DNA from: Bacillota bacterium
GTDB lineage: Bacteria > Bacillota > Clostridia > Christensenellales > UBA1242
Length of the DNA stretch: 64,000 nucleotides
NCBI GenBank assembly: GCA_009780065.1
Contig: WRAS01000001.1
Location: 295,750 to 359,749, forward strand
Direction of reading: 5' to 3'
Below the pieces are notes generated by a model. That model made no database searches and was not told the origin of the DNA. It saw nothing but the letters and a program-made list of their open reading frames with translations. Positions 52,109 to 61,411 of this stretch are shown in pieces. Both the position numbers and the translations under genes were made by a program. How positions within the stretch are numbered: the first letter of the stretch is position 1; each line of letters begins with the position of its first letter.

Positions 52109-52171
52109 GTTCTTTTTTGGAGGCCAAAAAAGAACCAAAAAATCCCAAGAGGGGCTAGCGAGGCCCCTCTT
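52109..52171. repeat. Two adjacent strong inverted repeats
   Basis: GTTCTTTTTTGG, AGG, CCAAAAAAGAAC (12-bp perfect stem, 52109-52135) followed by AAGAGGGGC, 7-nt loop, GCCCCTCTT (9-bp perfect stem, 52147-52171). Together they fill the start of the gap after the yebC-like gene. Neither ends in a T run on the plus strand, so they are not simple terminators; they may be a dispersed intergenic repeat. The remainder of the gap to 52338 holds the next promoter. Confidence 0.7.
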
Positions 52172-52284
52172 GACTCCCCATCGCATTAAAGAAAAATATA
52201 TTTCAAGTAAATGGATGTTTTTAAGGTGCTGTTAGATTGTTTTAGAATATGTTTATTATATTTTGGTGTGATTAGTAATGACTA

Positions 52285-52314
52285 TTGATTTGTGTTTCTG
52301 CGCTGTGGTAAAAT
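52285..52314 (+). promoter_or_regulatory. Promoter of the 52339 gene
   Basis: TTGATT, 18-bp spacer, TAAAAT; an atggaggtg SD follows. Confidence 0.5.
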
Positions 52315-52338
52315 AATTTCATTAATGGAGGTGTTTTT

Positions 52339-52752
52339 GTGAATCGTAAATATGATGGTAAAGAAGATGGAAGACATGATTATTTGAATGACGAGGTTGA
52401 CAGTGTATTGGATGCTATGCTTGAAGATTGGAAACAGGCATTTCACATAAAAGACACAAGTCACAAACAAAGACAGGCAAGACAAAGAATACATGATTTG
52501 TGGGATCGTGGTGCAACAAACGATGCAATGTGTGGATGGGAACTTGTGAAAGAGGGCTACCAACCAAGGACAAGATTTATGAATTCTCATGAATATCAGT
52601 TTAATGACCTTTCGGTAAAGGACATGAAAGCAGTGGGTGAACTTCGTTTAAAAATTATGGATGCGCTTGTTGCATATGGACGCGACCCAATCAGGGACGA
52701 GCAGTTAATGTTTAAGGATTTGGATTCACGAGGAATGGACAATTCACAGTAA
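52339..52752 (+). CDS. Small hypothetical protein
   Basis: 137 aa starting with GTG behind a ggaggtg SD. Very polar and charged, probably helical, with no signal peptide and no motif I recognise. Single gene followed by a short hairpin terminator. Confidence 0.6.
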   Translation: MNRKYDGKEDGRHDYLNDEVDSVLDAMLEDWKQAFHIKDTSHKQRQARQRIHDLWDRGATNDAMCGWELVKEGYQPRTRFMNSHEYQFNDLSVKDMKAVGELRLKIMDALVAYGRDPIRDEQLMFKDLDSRGMDNSQ

Positions 52753-52802
52753 TAGCATTTGTGTGGCTGACGCTTTGCTTGATGAAAAATGTAAATTAAG
52801 AT

Positions 52803-52819
52803 CGCCCAAAGGGCGTTTT
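52803..52819 (+). terminator. Terminator of the 52339 gene
   Basis: CGCCC, AAA, GGGCG, TTTT. Confidence 0.65.
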
Positions 52820-52844
52820 ATGTATTTTCCATACGTGGATAAAA

Positions 52845-53318
52845 TTATCTCGAACATGCCGCATGTGTGATTGCAACTGCGATGGCGTCGGCGGCGTCGT
52901 CGGGTTTTGGGATGAAGTCCAGACCCAATATACGCTTCACCATTTCTTGCATTTGGGTTTTATCGGCGGTGCCTGAACCTGTGGTTGCGACCTTTACCTG
53001 GTTGGGTTTGTATTGAAATATTTGACCACAATGATGTACTGCACATAACATAATAATACCGCGAGCATGACAAACGGAAAGGGCGGTGGTAACGTTGCGC
53101 GAGAAAAACAATTCCTCGATCGCTATGTCTGTTGGTTGGTGCTTTGCGATTATTTCGGTTAGCTTTTGGTGGATGATTGCAAGACGCTGGGGCAACTCCT
53201 CGGACTTGTGCGTTTCGATGCAACCGTAATCAATCAACCGACATTGCGAGCCCTGTGCCCGTATAACGCCCCAGCCGCATCTTCCGTAACCTGGGTCAAT
53301 GCCCAAAATTGTTTTCAT
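52845..53318 (-). CDS. ruvC: Holliday junction resolvase RuvC
   Basis: 157 aa endonuclease that cuts Holliday junctions during recombinational repair. Acidic active-site residues are visible in GIDPGYGRCGWG, AIEELFFSRN and the C-terminal KPDDAADAIAVAI. No ruvA or ruvB follows here; instead it is the last gene after dnaD-like and dnaI-like genes, overlapping the latter by 4 bp. Confidence 0.95.
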   Translation of the reverse strand: MKTILGIDPGYGRCGWGVIRAQGSQCRLIDYGCIETHKSEELPQRLAIIHQKLTEIIAKHQPTDIAIEELFFSRNVTTALSVCHARGIIMLCAVHHCGQIFQYKPNQVKVATTGSGTADKTQMQEMVKRILGLDFIPKPDDAADAIAVAITHAACSR

Positions 53319-54169
53319 TTAATTCGTAAATCCTTTCCTTTAAATTCCAATGCATAGGTGGTGTCGACGGCGAAAATTCGGCTGGCGATACGTTGGTCGT
53401 ATCGTTCGAAAATGTGCTCGGGTGAGAGGTTGGTTGTTATCACAAATGGTTTGTGCGCAATTAGACGCTCGTTAATCAAATTGTACAGGTTTTCTTGTGT
53501 TATATTATTGATTTGTGGTTCCACGCCCAAGTCATCTATTATCAGCAAATCACATTCAATCATATCGTGAAAGGCACGCTTGTTGTGTTCAAAGATATAT
53601 TCTTTGAATCGTTCAATTAATGAAAATGCTGTGACATATATAACCGAAACCCCCCGCGACACAAGAACATTCCCAAGTATATTTGCCCCGTATGTCTTGC
53701 CTGTGCCCGTTGCACCGCATAGTACGATGTTTGGTCTTTTTGCGTTTGGGAACGCCACGGCGTATTTGGATAAAACATCGTATACCTTTTTAAGGCTGGC
53801 ATCACCAAAACCATCTTTAATGTCAAATGTGGTCGGGGTGTTTTTTATTAAGCCGCTTTTTTTATGTAAACGTGTTGCAATTTCTTTCTCCACACACGTA
53901 CATATTTTTTCATTTGCATATCCCGTGTTCCTGCAACCTTTGCACAGTTTCTTTTCGATAATCTTGTTACGTTCAGAAATTGCTTTTCCAAGTTCAACTT
54001 CCATTTCCTTTGTACTTTTCTTTTTTGACTTGGCTTGAGCGATATCAAAATTCAATGCACGAACATTCTTTTCCAATCCCAGATATTTTTTGTCTTGCAA
54101 TAATTCATATAAAACAAACTCGCGCTTGCTTTTTAGTTCTTCTAGAACAGCTTTACATGTGTCGTTCAT
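53315..54169 (-). CDS. DnaI/DnaC-type replicative helicase loader
   Basis: 284 aa. N-terminal helical region (1-75), a zinc-binding-like CKGCRNTGYANEKICTC motif at about 78-94, then an AAA+ ATPase: Walker A CGATGTGKTYGA, Walker B LLIIDDLGVEP, sensor ITTNLS and the arginine finger region FERYDQRIASR. Loads DnaB-type helicase at oriC and restart sites. Lies 9 bp downstream of the DnaD-like gene. Confidence 0.9.
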   Translation of the reverse strand: MNDTCKAVLEELKSKREFVLYELLQDKKYLGLEKNVRALNFDIAQAKSKKKSTKEMEVELGKAISERNKIIEKKLCKGCRNTGYANEKICTCVEKEIATRLHKKSGLIKNTPTTFDIKDGFGDASLKKVYDVLSKYAVAFPNAKRPNIVLCGATGTGKTYGANILGNVLVSRGVSVIYVTAFSLIERFKEYIFEHNKRAFHDMIECDLLIIDDLGVEPQINNITQENLYNLINERLIAHKPFVITTNLSPEHIFERYDQRIASRIFAVDTTYALEFKGKDLRIK

Positions 54170-54178
54170 TTGGTCTCC

Positions 54179-55627
54179 TTAAATATCCGTGTCATTTAAA
54201 TCTGCAAAAATTCGACTTAGGTTCTTTTCGTCTGAAAAACTGTGCCTAATGAAATTCTTTTCTTTCAGTGGGGCGGTGCCAGTCTTTTTCGCATCTGCCG
54301 CTGTTTGAATTCCCTTGTCATGGTACGATGAAAGAATCTTGTTCATATATGCCATGGGTGATGCCTTGTCTTTTGCCATGGTAATCGCATATTCAATCAA
54401 TTCATCCGGCATCTTCCAATCGCTTTTCCACGTGTTGTAAAAGTTTCTGTCAAACGAATTAACCTCGCGGCTGGATCCCAGTTTCTCTAACACATCTTTC
54501 ACAACCTTGTCCTGTGTAACTTTGTTACCCACAAAATTTTCAATAGCAGAGACATTGGTAACACCAAGTTTATAAAACCGTTCAATTACACGGTTCATAC
54601 CGTCCAATGTCTTGACATTGCTTTTGAAACAATACTTGGCAACCGCCATAAGTGTGTTATCATCAAAACCCATCATTTGCCAATTACGAATGTAGTTTTC
54701 GATCACGCTGTCCACGTCTGCATAGAACTCGCCGATTTCTTTGTTAATTGCACGCGCCAATTTTCTAAGGTTTTGCTTATTATCTTCAAAGTCTTTTATC
54801 TCGGCAATCTCGAACAATTTCAACTCAAAGTATTTCAATATCCGTGTATCCAACGCGCTCATCCCGCCTTTGGTGCCTTTTGCAACATGGATAATGACAT
54901 CAAGTCCAAACCCCATATCATTCTTCCATTTATGGTACATTTCGAAATCAGCGGGTTCTGGCGTCTTTTTCGAACCCATAGCCACAAGAATTTTTTGAAT
55001 ATTTTTTGAATCAACACCGTCATCCATTATTTTCTTTTCGACTGATTCTACTGTTTTAATTTCTGCGTATGCCCAATTTTTTGCAACCGTCAAAATATAA
55101 TTCGTGCTAACGTTCTTATCTTTCTTTAAATCCACACAATACTTTGCAATCATTACAAGTGCCTGGGGCTCGATATGCAAATATTCCATCATGGAATGAT
55201 ACTCGCCAAAATCGTTGGATGAAATCATTCTGTTGGTATTTGAAATTGTGTCTGTGTTAAAGATGGCTTGCAGTTGGGCATTGAAATCATCGTACTTGCC
55301 CTTTTTAATTTTCTTTAATCTATGACCGCCACTAATAACGGGTAGGTATTTTATTTGAATAGGATTAAGCGATAAAATCTGAACCAAGCCCAAGTCGGAC
55401 AAATATGTAAAAATTGAAATGATATCCTCGCGTGACAGCGACATTGTACGCGCGAAATGTTCAATCTCGTTATCATAACGATCGCCAGACGAACAAAGAT
55501 GTAACCCATACAGATACACCTTCACACAATTATCCGGCAGAGTCGGAAGATATTCGTTAATAAAAACATTGGATACCGTCGTGGTATTTCCAAGCACGGA
55601 TTGCGCCGAAAATGAAACAAATGCCAT
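54179..55627 (-). CDS. DnaD/DnaB-like replication initiation protein
   Basis: 482 aa from the ATG at 55627. An N-terminal winged-helix part (LPDNCVKVYLYGLHLCSSGD, LSREDIISIFTYLSDLGLV) is followed by three or four helical units of the DnaD C-terminal type, each with a W-x-x-x-G/W start and a MxxVAKYC-like helix (IRNWQMMGFDDNTLMAVAKYC). This is longer than Bacillus DnaD and closer in layout to DnaB. With the helicase loader downstream it forms the primosome loading module. Leaderless-type promoter (TTGTGC, 17 bp, TATACT, 8 nt, ATG). Confidence 0.82.
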   Translation of the reverse strand: MAFVSFSAQSVLGNTTTVSNVFINEYLPTLPDNCVKVYLYGLHLCSSGDRYDNEIEHFARTMSLSREDIISIFTYLSDLGLVQILSLNPIQIKYLPVISGGHRLKKIKKGKYDDFNAQLQAIFNTDTISNTNRMISSNDFGEYHSMMEYLHIEPQALVMIAKYCVDLKKDKNVSTNYILTVAKNWAYAEIKTVESVEKKIMDDGVDSKNIQKILVAMGSKKTPEPADFEMYHKWKNDMGFGLDVIIHVAKGTKGGMSALDTRILKYFELKLFEIAEIKDFEDNKQNLRKLARAINKEIGEFYADVDSVIENYIRNWQMMGFDDNTLMAVAKYCFKSNVKTLDGMNRVIERFYKLGVTNVSAIENFVGNKVTQDKVVKDVLEKLGSSREVNSFDRNFYNTWKSDWKMPDELIEYAITMAKDKASPMAYMNKILSSYHDKGIQTAADAKKTGTAPLKEKNFIRHSFSDEKNLSRIFADLNDTDI

Positions 55628-55635
55628 ACTGTCAA

Positions 55636-55664
55636 AGTATATCATCTGCATTCACGTTGCACAA
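55636..55664 (-). promoter_or_regulatory. Leaderless promoter of the dnaD-like gene
   Basis: Minus strand TTGTGC, 17-bp spacer, TATACT, 8 nt, ATG. It overlaps the upstream region of the divergent dapA gene, which has TATATT 5 nt before its own ATG. Confidence 0.6.
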
Positions 55665-55686
55665 TGCAAAATTCATATATTGTGGT

Positions 55687-56517
55687 ATGAGAAAAATTTT
55701 TAACGGAACGTGTACTGCAATGATAACGCCATTCAAAAATGACAAGGTGGATTACAAGGCATTGGGAAACATAATTGAGATTCAAATCATGAATGGAATC
55801 AACGCACTGTTGTTAATTGGTACAACGGGCGAGTCACCCACAATAACCGAGTCCGAGCGTCGCGAAATCACAACATATGCCAAACGTATCATCAACGGGC
55901 GTGTGCCTCTTGTAATTGGTATCGGTGGTAATAACCCAAAGAAAATTATTGAATACGGCACATGGGCAAAACAAGACGGCGCGGATGTCGTTATGGTAAC
56001 CGCACCGTATTACAATCGCACAACTCAGGATGGTGTGGTTGCGTATTTTAATGAAATAGCGAACAATATTAAAATGCCGATACTTGCATATAATGTTCCC
56101 GCACGTACAGGTATGAATATCGAGTCCGCTACATTTGCCAAAATTGCCAAAAACAAATGGATACAGGGAATAAAAGAGAGTAGCGGGAATATCGAACAAA
56201 TCGCGCACACAATTTGCCAATGTCCAAATGTCGCGGTATATTGCGGCGATGACGCACTTTCGCTGCCATCGTATGTAGTTGGGGCACAAGGAGTTGTCAG
56301 TGTCGCAAGTAACTTGGAACCAAAGTTGGTTTGCGGAATATACGACCAGTTTAAGATCAAAAAGATTAAAAGTTCACGGAAGGTTTACCAGGACCTATTA
56401 CCACTATTCAAAAAACTTTTTTTACAAACTAATCCAATCCCAGTTAAATATTTTATGTCAAAGCAGGGGCTATGCAAAAATGAACTCAGATTACCGCTTG
56501 TCAAAATGAAAGACTAG
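55687..56517 (+). CDS. dapA: 4-hydroxy-tetrahydrodipicolinate synthase
   Basis: 276 aa, condenses pyruvate and aspartate semialdehyde in the lysine and diaminopimelate pathway, which also supplies dipicolinate for spores. Motifs: GTTGESPTIT, the catalytic Tyr in YNVPARTG and the Schiff-base Lys in GIKESSGN. The ATG at 55687 is correct by homology; the track start at 55612 runs into the divergent gene. No SD; TATATT lies five nucleotides upstream of the ATG, again leaderless-like, though the -35 is weak. Confidence 0.94.
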   Translation: MRKIFNGTCTAMITPFKNDKVDYKALGNIIEIQIMNGINALLLIGTTGESPTITESERREITTYAKRIINGRVPLVIGIGGNNPKKIIEYGTWAKQDGADVVMVTAPYYNRTTQDGVVAYFNEIANNIKMPILAYNVPARTGMNIESATFAKIAKNKWIQGIKESSGNIEQIAHTICQCPNVAVYCGDDALSLPSYVVGAQGVVSVASNLEPKLVCGIYDQFKIKKIKSSRKVYQDLLPLFKKLFLQTNPIPVKYFMSKQGLCKNELRLPLVKMKD

Positions 56518-56552
56518 AGTACTAATTCGTTCATATCTGGTAAATAATTACC

Positions 56553-56582
56553 TTGACATATTTAATGTATGTGAGGTAAAAT
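56553..56582 (+). promoter_or_regulatory. Promoter of secDF
   Basis: TTGACA, 18-bp spacer, TAAAAT. The leader before the secD ATG would be only about ten nucleotides and contains aggcgg close to the start. Confidence 0.65.
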
Positions 56583-56599
56583 TGACGGATAGGCGGATT

Positions 56600-57964
56600 A
56601 TGACAAAAACAAAAGCTATAGTACGATTATGTATGGTTATATTCCTCGTGGGTATTGGGATTACCCTTACTTTTGTTTCGTTCCGAATTCCTGTTATTAA
56701 TAACGGAACCGGTACATGGGAAAGTTCCATGGGTGCAATAAGTGAAAGAATGGGTATCGACCTTCGCGGCGGTGTTCTTGCGGTATTTTATGCGGAACCA
56801 AATCCGGAAACCCAAGCCGAGGGTTCATTCCAAGACCAACTTCGTGCAACTGTGCGTCGTCTTGAATCTACGCTAGGACAGCGTGGTTTTGTTGAAGCGA
56901 CTGTGGTTATCCAAGGTGGTAACAGAATACGTATAGAAGTTCCAGGTTTGAACGATAGTGAAGAATTGATGGATGTTATTGGGAGACCGGCGGATATTGA
57001 TTTTAGACTAAGCGGCGGGACTGATAATGACATTTTCCTAACTGGTCGTCACATCCAGGGGGTTTCCACACACCAAGCGGGTCTTGGTGAATGGGGTGTT
57101 CGTCTTCACTTTACTAACGAAGGTGGAAACTTGTTCCGCGATGCGGTACAAACCGAAGGTGTGGGCGGAACAATCCGAATCTTTTCAAATGGACAGCAAA
57201 TTTCTGCACCGCGAATCGATTCTACAGACGCAGGGCGTGACAACACCGCAATTATTACCAGTCCGGAATTCAGAACAGAACGTGATGCCGAAGAACTTGT
57301 AACAAGAATAGAAAGCGGTCTTTTTGAAGTACGTTTAAGAGACCCTGAAACAAGTATCATTCCACCAACTTTGGGCGAGGGTGCAATTACTGCAGGTATC
57401 ATTGCCTTTATAGTTGGTCTATTATTCATGTTTATTTTTATGTTTCTTTTGTATGGTGACCTTGGATTATTGTCTAACTTGTCTATGTTAATTTATTCTG
57501 TGCTTTTCTTGGGGGCGCTTGCAACGTTTAATGCGGTGCAGTTGACATTGCCTGGAATTGCCGGGATTATACTGGCGCTGGCGATGGCGGTGGATGCAAA
57601 CATAATTATCTTTGAACGGATCAAAGACGAATTCCGCTCGGGTAAGCGTATGGGTGTTGCGGTTGAATCCGGTTTCAACAAATCTATCGCAACTATCTTT
57701 GACGCAAATATCACAACAATTATTGCGGCGGTTGTTCTGTTCCTCTTGGGAACCGGGCCAATCCGTGGATTTGCAATAGTATTATTGCTGGGTGTGGTTA
57801 TATCAATGTTCTGTAGTTTAGTTGTTCTTCGCAGTCTTGCAAAAACATACTTGTTCATTAATCCACACAACGCAAAGAGACTTAGACTTTCACAAATTAA
57901 AACCGTAGACGGTACACGTGTAGAAGTTCAGGTAAAGAAAAAGGAAAGAAAACTTAACGTTTAA
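56600..57964 (+). CDS. secD: Protein translocase subunit SecD
   Basis: 454 aa. Six membrane helices with a large extracytoplasmic domain after the first. Family motifs are visible: MGIDLRGGVLAVF, PGLNDSEELMDVIGRPADI, IALAMAVDANIIIFERIKDE and GPIRGFAIVLLLGV. Uses the proton or sodium gradient to help pull secreted proteins through SecYEG. Followed at 17 bp by secF as a separate gene, not a fusion. Confidence 0.96.
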   Translation: MTKTKAIVRLCMVIFLVGIGITLTFVSFRIPVINNGTGTWESSMGAISERMGIDLRGGVLAVFYAEPNPETQAEGSFQDQLRATVRRLESTLGQRGFVEATVVIQGGNRIRIEVPGLNDSEELMDVIGRPADIDFRLSGGTDNDIFLTGRHIQGVSTHQAGLGEWGVRLHFTNEGGNLFRDAVQTEGVGGTIRIFSNGQQISAPRIDSTDAGRDNTAIITSPEFRTERDAEELVTRIESGLFEVRLRDPETSIIPPTLGEGAITAGIIAFIVGLLFMFIFMFLLYGDLGLLSNLSMLIYSVLFLGALATFNAVQLTLPGIAGIILALAMAVDANIIIFERIKDEFRSGKRMGVAVESGFNKSIATIFDANITTIIAAVVLFLLGTGPIRGFAIVLLLGVVISMFCSLVVLRSLAKTYLFINPHNAKRLRLSQIKTVDGTRVEVQVKKKERKLNV

Positions 57965-57981
57965 TATAGGTGGAGAGGGTA

Positions 57982-58965
57982 ATGGAAAAAAAACCAAGCA
58001 TAGTGCAAAAGTTCTATTCAGACGAATTCAAAATTGCAAGAAAAGGCAAGTGGTATGCCATCGCTCCTGCAGTTATTATTCTTGTGGGTTTGATAATCGT
58101 TCTTGTAATTAACTTTAATCTTGGTCTGGATTTCACAGGTGGACGTATCATCACTATTCGTAATTTGGACAATACAAACTGGAACCAATACCGCAATGAT
58201 GTGACCGCGATCCTTAATGACTCGGATGTTAATAGATTTACAATTACTCGGATAGGCGAGGGTGATATTGTAGACCTTTCAATTGAATTTCAACATGTTC
58301 GCGGATTTTCCGATGAGCAGATGAATGAATTGACAACCGAATTGCTTGCAACTTTGAATACCCAGTTTCCGGGTGCGAATGTTGTGAACGACGGTGAGAC
58401 CAGTGCCCGTGCAAGTGGTGAACATCTGTTACGTACTTTTATGGCGGTTATGGCTGCGCTAATTGGTATCTTGATTTATATGCTGTTCCGATTTAAATTT
58501 TCCAGTGGGGTCAGTGCCCTTGTGGGACTCTTTCACGATATCCTTGTTATGCTTGCGCTAACCGCAATTTTCCGAATTCAAATCAATGCGGCATATATCG
58601 CGGCATTGATTACTGTTATCGCATATTCGCTTAACAACACCCTAATATTATTCGACAGAGTTCGTTCGATTGAAAAACATAACAACAATTTACTGACAAT
58701 CGAAGAGGTAGTAGACAAGAGTATCAAGGAAACTTTTGTACGTACCATGAATACGACAATTACGACCCTTGTTCCTATTTTCGTTCTTGTGATATTTGGT
58801 GTCCCGCTGATTCGTGAATTTGCTATTCCAATCTTGTTCGGTTTAATTGCGGGTACGTTCTCGACAATATTTGTCACAACCAGTCTCTATGTACGTTTCG
58901 AAAAATCAAAACTTGCCGCACGCAAACGAAAAAGACAACAAGCCAATATAAAGACATCCGCATAA
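57982..58965 (+). CDS. secF: Protein translocase subunit SecF
   Basis: 327 aa from the ATG at 57982 (SD ggtggagagg). Six helices; motifs NLGLDFTGGRIITIRN, LIALITVIAYSLNNTLILFDRVR and MNTTITTLVPIFVLVIFG. In the AYSLNNT position many homologues have GYSINDT, a conservative variation. Partner of SecD. The terminator overlaps its last codons. Confidence 0.95.
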   Translation: MEKKPSIVQKFYSDEFKIARKGKWYAIAPAVIILVGLIIVLVINFNLGLDFTGGRIITIRNLDNTNWNQYRNDVTAILNDSDVNRFTITRIGEGDIVDLSIEFQHVRGFSDEQMNELTTELLATLNTQFPGANVVNDGETSARASGEHLLRTFMAVMAALIGILIYMLFRFKFSSGVSALVGLFHDILVMLALTAIFRIQINAAYIAALITVIAYSLNNTLILFDRVRSIEKHNNNLLTIEEVVDKSIKETFVRTMNTTITTLVPIFVLVIFGVPLIREFAIPILFGLIAGTFSTIFVTTSLYVRFEKSKLAARKRKRQQANIKTSA

Positions 58966-58976
58966 GGATGTCTTTT
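58951..58976 (+). terminator. Terminator of secDF
   Basis: AAGACATCC, GCATAA, GGATGTCTTTTTT, overlapping the secF stop codon. Confidence 0.9.
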
Positions 58977-59005
58977 TTCTTTTGTACTGTCAATAGACAT
59001 ATTTT

Positions 59006-60070
59006 ATGAGACTAATTCCTTGGTACAAGATTCGGATATTTTCGTATGCTATTATTTTATCGCTATTAATACTTTGGTTGGTCTTTGGTACAGTGGGATC
59101 AACTTTACGAAACATGTTCGAGGGTGTTTTAACACTCTTATTCAATCAAATTTTCCCCGATGCAAGTTACATAACCACAATCAACTTTTTGCTTGGGATA
59201 ATTAATAATGGCTTGGTGCCAGTTATAATTACGCTTGTCGCAATGTTACCGCAAGTTGTGATAATGTTCGCATGCATAGAAATTTTAAAGGCATGCAAAA
59301 TTATACAATCAACTTCGCCTGTGCTTTTGGGCTTTGGTTGCACCACGATTGCCTATGCGTCCAAAGACCCAATATCCAAGCCAACCGCAGTTTTACTTGC
59401 TTTTATACCATGTGCTGCAAAGATGCCTGTTGTTATGGTTATGTCGTTGATTTTTGACTTTTGGCTAATTTATCTGATCTATGTACTTTCTGTTAGTATG
59501 GGATTACTGTCGTACTGGCTTTTGTCAAAGAAATTCCCCACAAAAAAAAATCATGCGACCTGCACACCTAGAAAGGTATCATGGCACGACATTCCACTGG
59601 ATGTTCTGCAAAATTCGCTTAAATTCTTGAAACGTATTCTGGGTCCCGTGCTTGTTGCGTCTGTTGTACTTTATTTTGTATCTAATTTTACCCCAACATT
59701 GCGTTCAACCAACGATATCACTCAAAGCATTATATACAACGCGATGGCAATTTTTGCACCACTGTTTACACCAATCGGAATTAATCATGCCATGTTCTTG
59801 GTTGCATTGCTATTTGGTTTGCTCGCAAAAGAACTGGCGATTGCAAGTTTTTCTGCTTTTGTCATAGTTGGGTCTTTGGATGTAATATTTACCGTACAAA
59901 GCATTTACAGTTTCTTTGTATTCTTTATGTTGTATCCATTGTGTCTTCCGGCATTTACGGCCCTTGCAAGGCGTTTTGGACATCGTTTTGCATGGGTCGT
60001 TGCGGGAATAAACTTTTTCGTCGCATATCTGTTCGCAGGTTTATTCTTTTGGATTTTTTCGATAATGTGA
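59006..60070 (+). CDS. FeoB-like permease domain protein without the G domain
   Basis: 354 aa with about eight membrane helices. It resembles only the membrane part of ferrous iron transporter FeoB: the first Gate block has LVPVIITLVAMLPQVVIMFACIEIL and SPVLLGFGCTTIA ... FIPCAAKMPVVMV (FeoB has GFGC and a C-S-A-R-L-P element), and the second Gate block has LLAKELAIASFSAF. The N-terminal GTPase domain is absent, and no feoA is adjacent. It lies between secF and der. It could be a metal channel working with another G protein, or a nucleoside-recognition (Gate) domain protein. TAGACA six nucleotides before the ATG; no SD. Confidence 0.75.
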   Translation: MRLIPWYKIRIFSYAIILSLLILWLVFGTVGSTLRNMFEGVLTLLFNQIFPDASYITTINFLLGIINNGLVPVIITLVAMLPQVVIMFACIEILKACKIIQSTSPVLLGFGCTTIAYASKDPISKPTAVLLAFIPCAAKMPVVMVMSLIFDFWLIYLIYVLSVSMGLLSYWLLSKKFPTKKNHATCTPRKVSWHDIPLDVLQNSLKFLKRILGPVLVASVVLYFVSNFTPTLRSTNDITQSIIYNAMAIFAPLFTPIGINHAMFLVALLFGLLAKELAIASFSAFVIVGSLDVIFTVQSIYSFFVFFMLYPLCLPAFTALARRFGHRFAWVVAGINFFVAYLFAGLFFWIFSIM

Positions 60071-60076
60071 TAAACT
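60049..60076 (+). promoter_or_regulatory. Leaderless promoter of der
   Basis: TTGGAT, 16-bp spacer, TAAACT, 6 nt, ATG; no SD. Confidence 0.5.
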
Positions 60077-60082
60077 ATCAAC

Positions 60083-61411
60083 ATGAAAACACCACTGGTC
60101 GCAATTATTGGAAGACCCAACGTTGGCAAGTCCACATTTTTTAATGCAATCATAGGAAAACCCCTCTCCATTGTGGACGATACACCGGGTGTAACCCGCG
60201 ACAGAATCATCGAGGACGCGGAATGGCGCGGCAGGATATTTCAACTTGTGGACACAGGCGGTGTGGATTTTGACGATAATACCCAATTCAATGCGCACAT
60301 ACGCGAACAGGTGGATATCGCAATTACACATGCGGATTCAATCATCTTTTTAACGGATGGCTCTAATGGTGTTCATCCTCATGATATTGAAATTGCGAAT
60401 TTATTACGCAAAAGCAAAAAACCGATTGTACTTGCCGTAAATAAATTAGACAGCACCGAACGTGAACAAAATGCACTTTACGACTTTTATAAATTAAAAA
60501 TTGGCGAGCCGCATCCAATTTCTTCCACACAAAAAAGAGGATTTGGCGATTTACTGGATGCAGTATTAGAAAGTGATGACAAATTACAAAAAATCACCGA
60601 AGAAAAAGCACAAGCCCCGCGTATTGCAATTATTGGGCGCCCCAACGCAGGCAAGTCCAGTATCGTAAACCACCTATTGGGTGAAAAACGTGTAATGGTC
60701 AGTGACGTTGCAGGCACTACCCGTGACACAATAGATGCCAGAATAAAGGTAGATGGTCGCGAATATATAATAACGGACACAGCGGGTATTCGACGTAAGC
60801 GTAGTATCGAGCGCGAAACAATAGAACACTATTCTGTGATTCGTGCAATCGCAACAATTCGTAACAGCGATGTTATTGTTCTGATAATAGACGCAACTCA
60901 AGAACTGACAGAACAAGATGTGCGTCTTCTTGGCTATGCCCACGAAGAGGGCAAAGCATCCATCGTTGCCATAAATAAATGGGATTTGATCGAAAAAGAT
61001 ACTCACACAATGAATGTCTTTGAAAAAAATCTTCTACGTGACCTTGCTTTCATGCCATATTTCAAATCTATTTATATTTCTGCCAAAACTGGGCGTCGTA
61101 TGGGCGAACTAATGAAATCAGTGGAGCATGTCTTGGAACGTACTAATACACGTATTACCACAGGACAATTAAATACACTTGTAAACGATTTGGCTGCGGT
61201 TAACCCACCACCAATGGCGGCGGGTAAGCGTCCAAAAGTTTTATATAGTACCCAGGTCGCCATTGCACCTCCAACATTTGCATTATTTGTCAGTGACAAG
61301 ACATTGATTCAATCACAATACTTGCGTTATTTGGAAAATGGTTTGCGAAAGGCAATTGACCTGACCGGAACACCAATAAAATTTGTATTAAGGAACCGAG
61401 GTGAAAAATGA
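60083..61411 (+). CDS. der: Ribosome biogenesis GTPase Der (EngA)
   Basis: 442 aa with two tandem GTPase domains: G1 motifs GRPNVGKST and GRPNAGKSS, G3 DTGGVD and DTAGIR, G4 NKLD and NKWD, and a C-terminal KH-like domain (RPKVLYSTQVAIAPPTFALFV). Needed for 50S assembly. The der-plsY order, here with a 4-bp ATGA overlap, is widespread in Firmicutes. Confidence 0.97.
   Translation: MKTPLVAIIGRPNVGKSTFFNAIIGKPLSIVDDTPGVTRDRIIEDAEWRGRIFQLVDTGGVDFDDNTQFNAHIREQVDIAITHADSIIFLTDGSNGVHPHDIEIANLLRKSKKPIVLAVNKLDSTEREQNALYDFYKLKIGEPHPISSTQKRGFGDLLDAVLESDDKLQKITEEKAQAPRIAIIGRPNAGKSSIVNHLLGEKRVMVSDVAGTTRDTIDARIKVDGREYIITDTAGIRRKRSIERETIEHYSVIRAIATIRNSDVIVLIIDATQELTEQDVRLLGYAHEEGKASIVAINKWDLIEKDTHTMNVFEKNLLRDLAFMPYFKSIYISAKTGRRMGELMKSVEHVLERTNTRITTGQLNTLVNDLAAVNPPPMAAGKRPKVLYSTQVAIAPPTFALFVSDKTLIQSQYLRYLENGLRKAIDLTGTPIKFVLRNRGEK

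Noticed and set aside
51869-52189. Plus-strand ORF overlapping the 3' end of the yebC-like gene
   Set aside because: Shadow frame running into the inverted repeats; the yebC-like frame has clear family homology.
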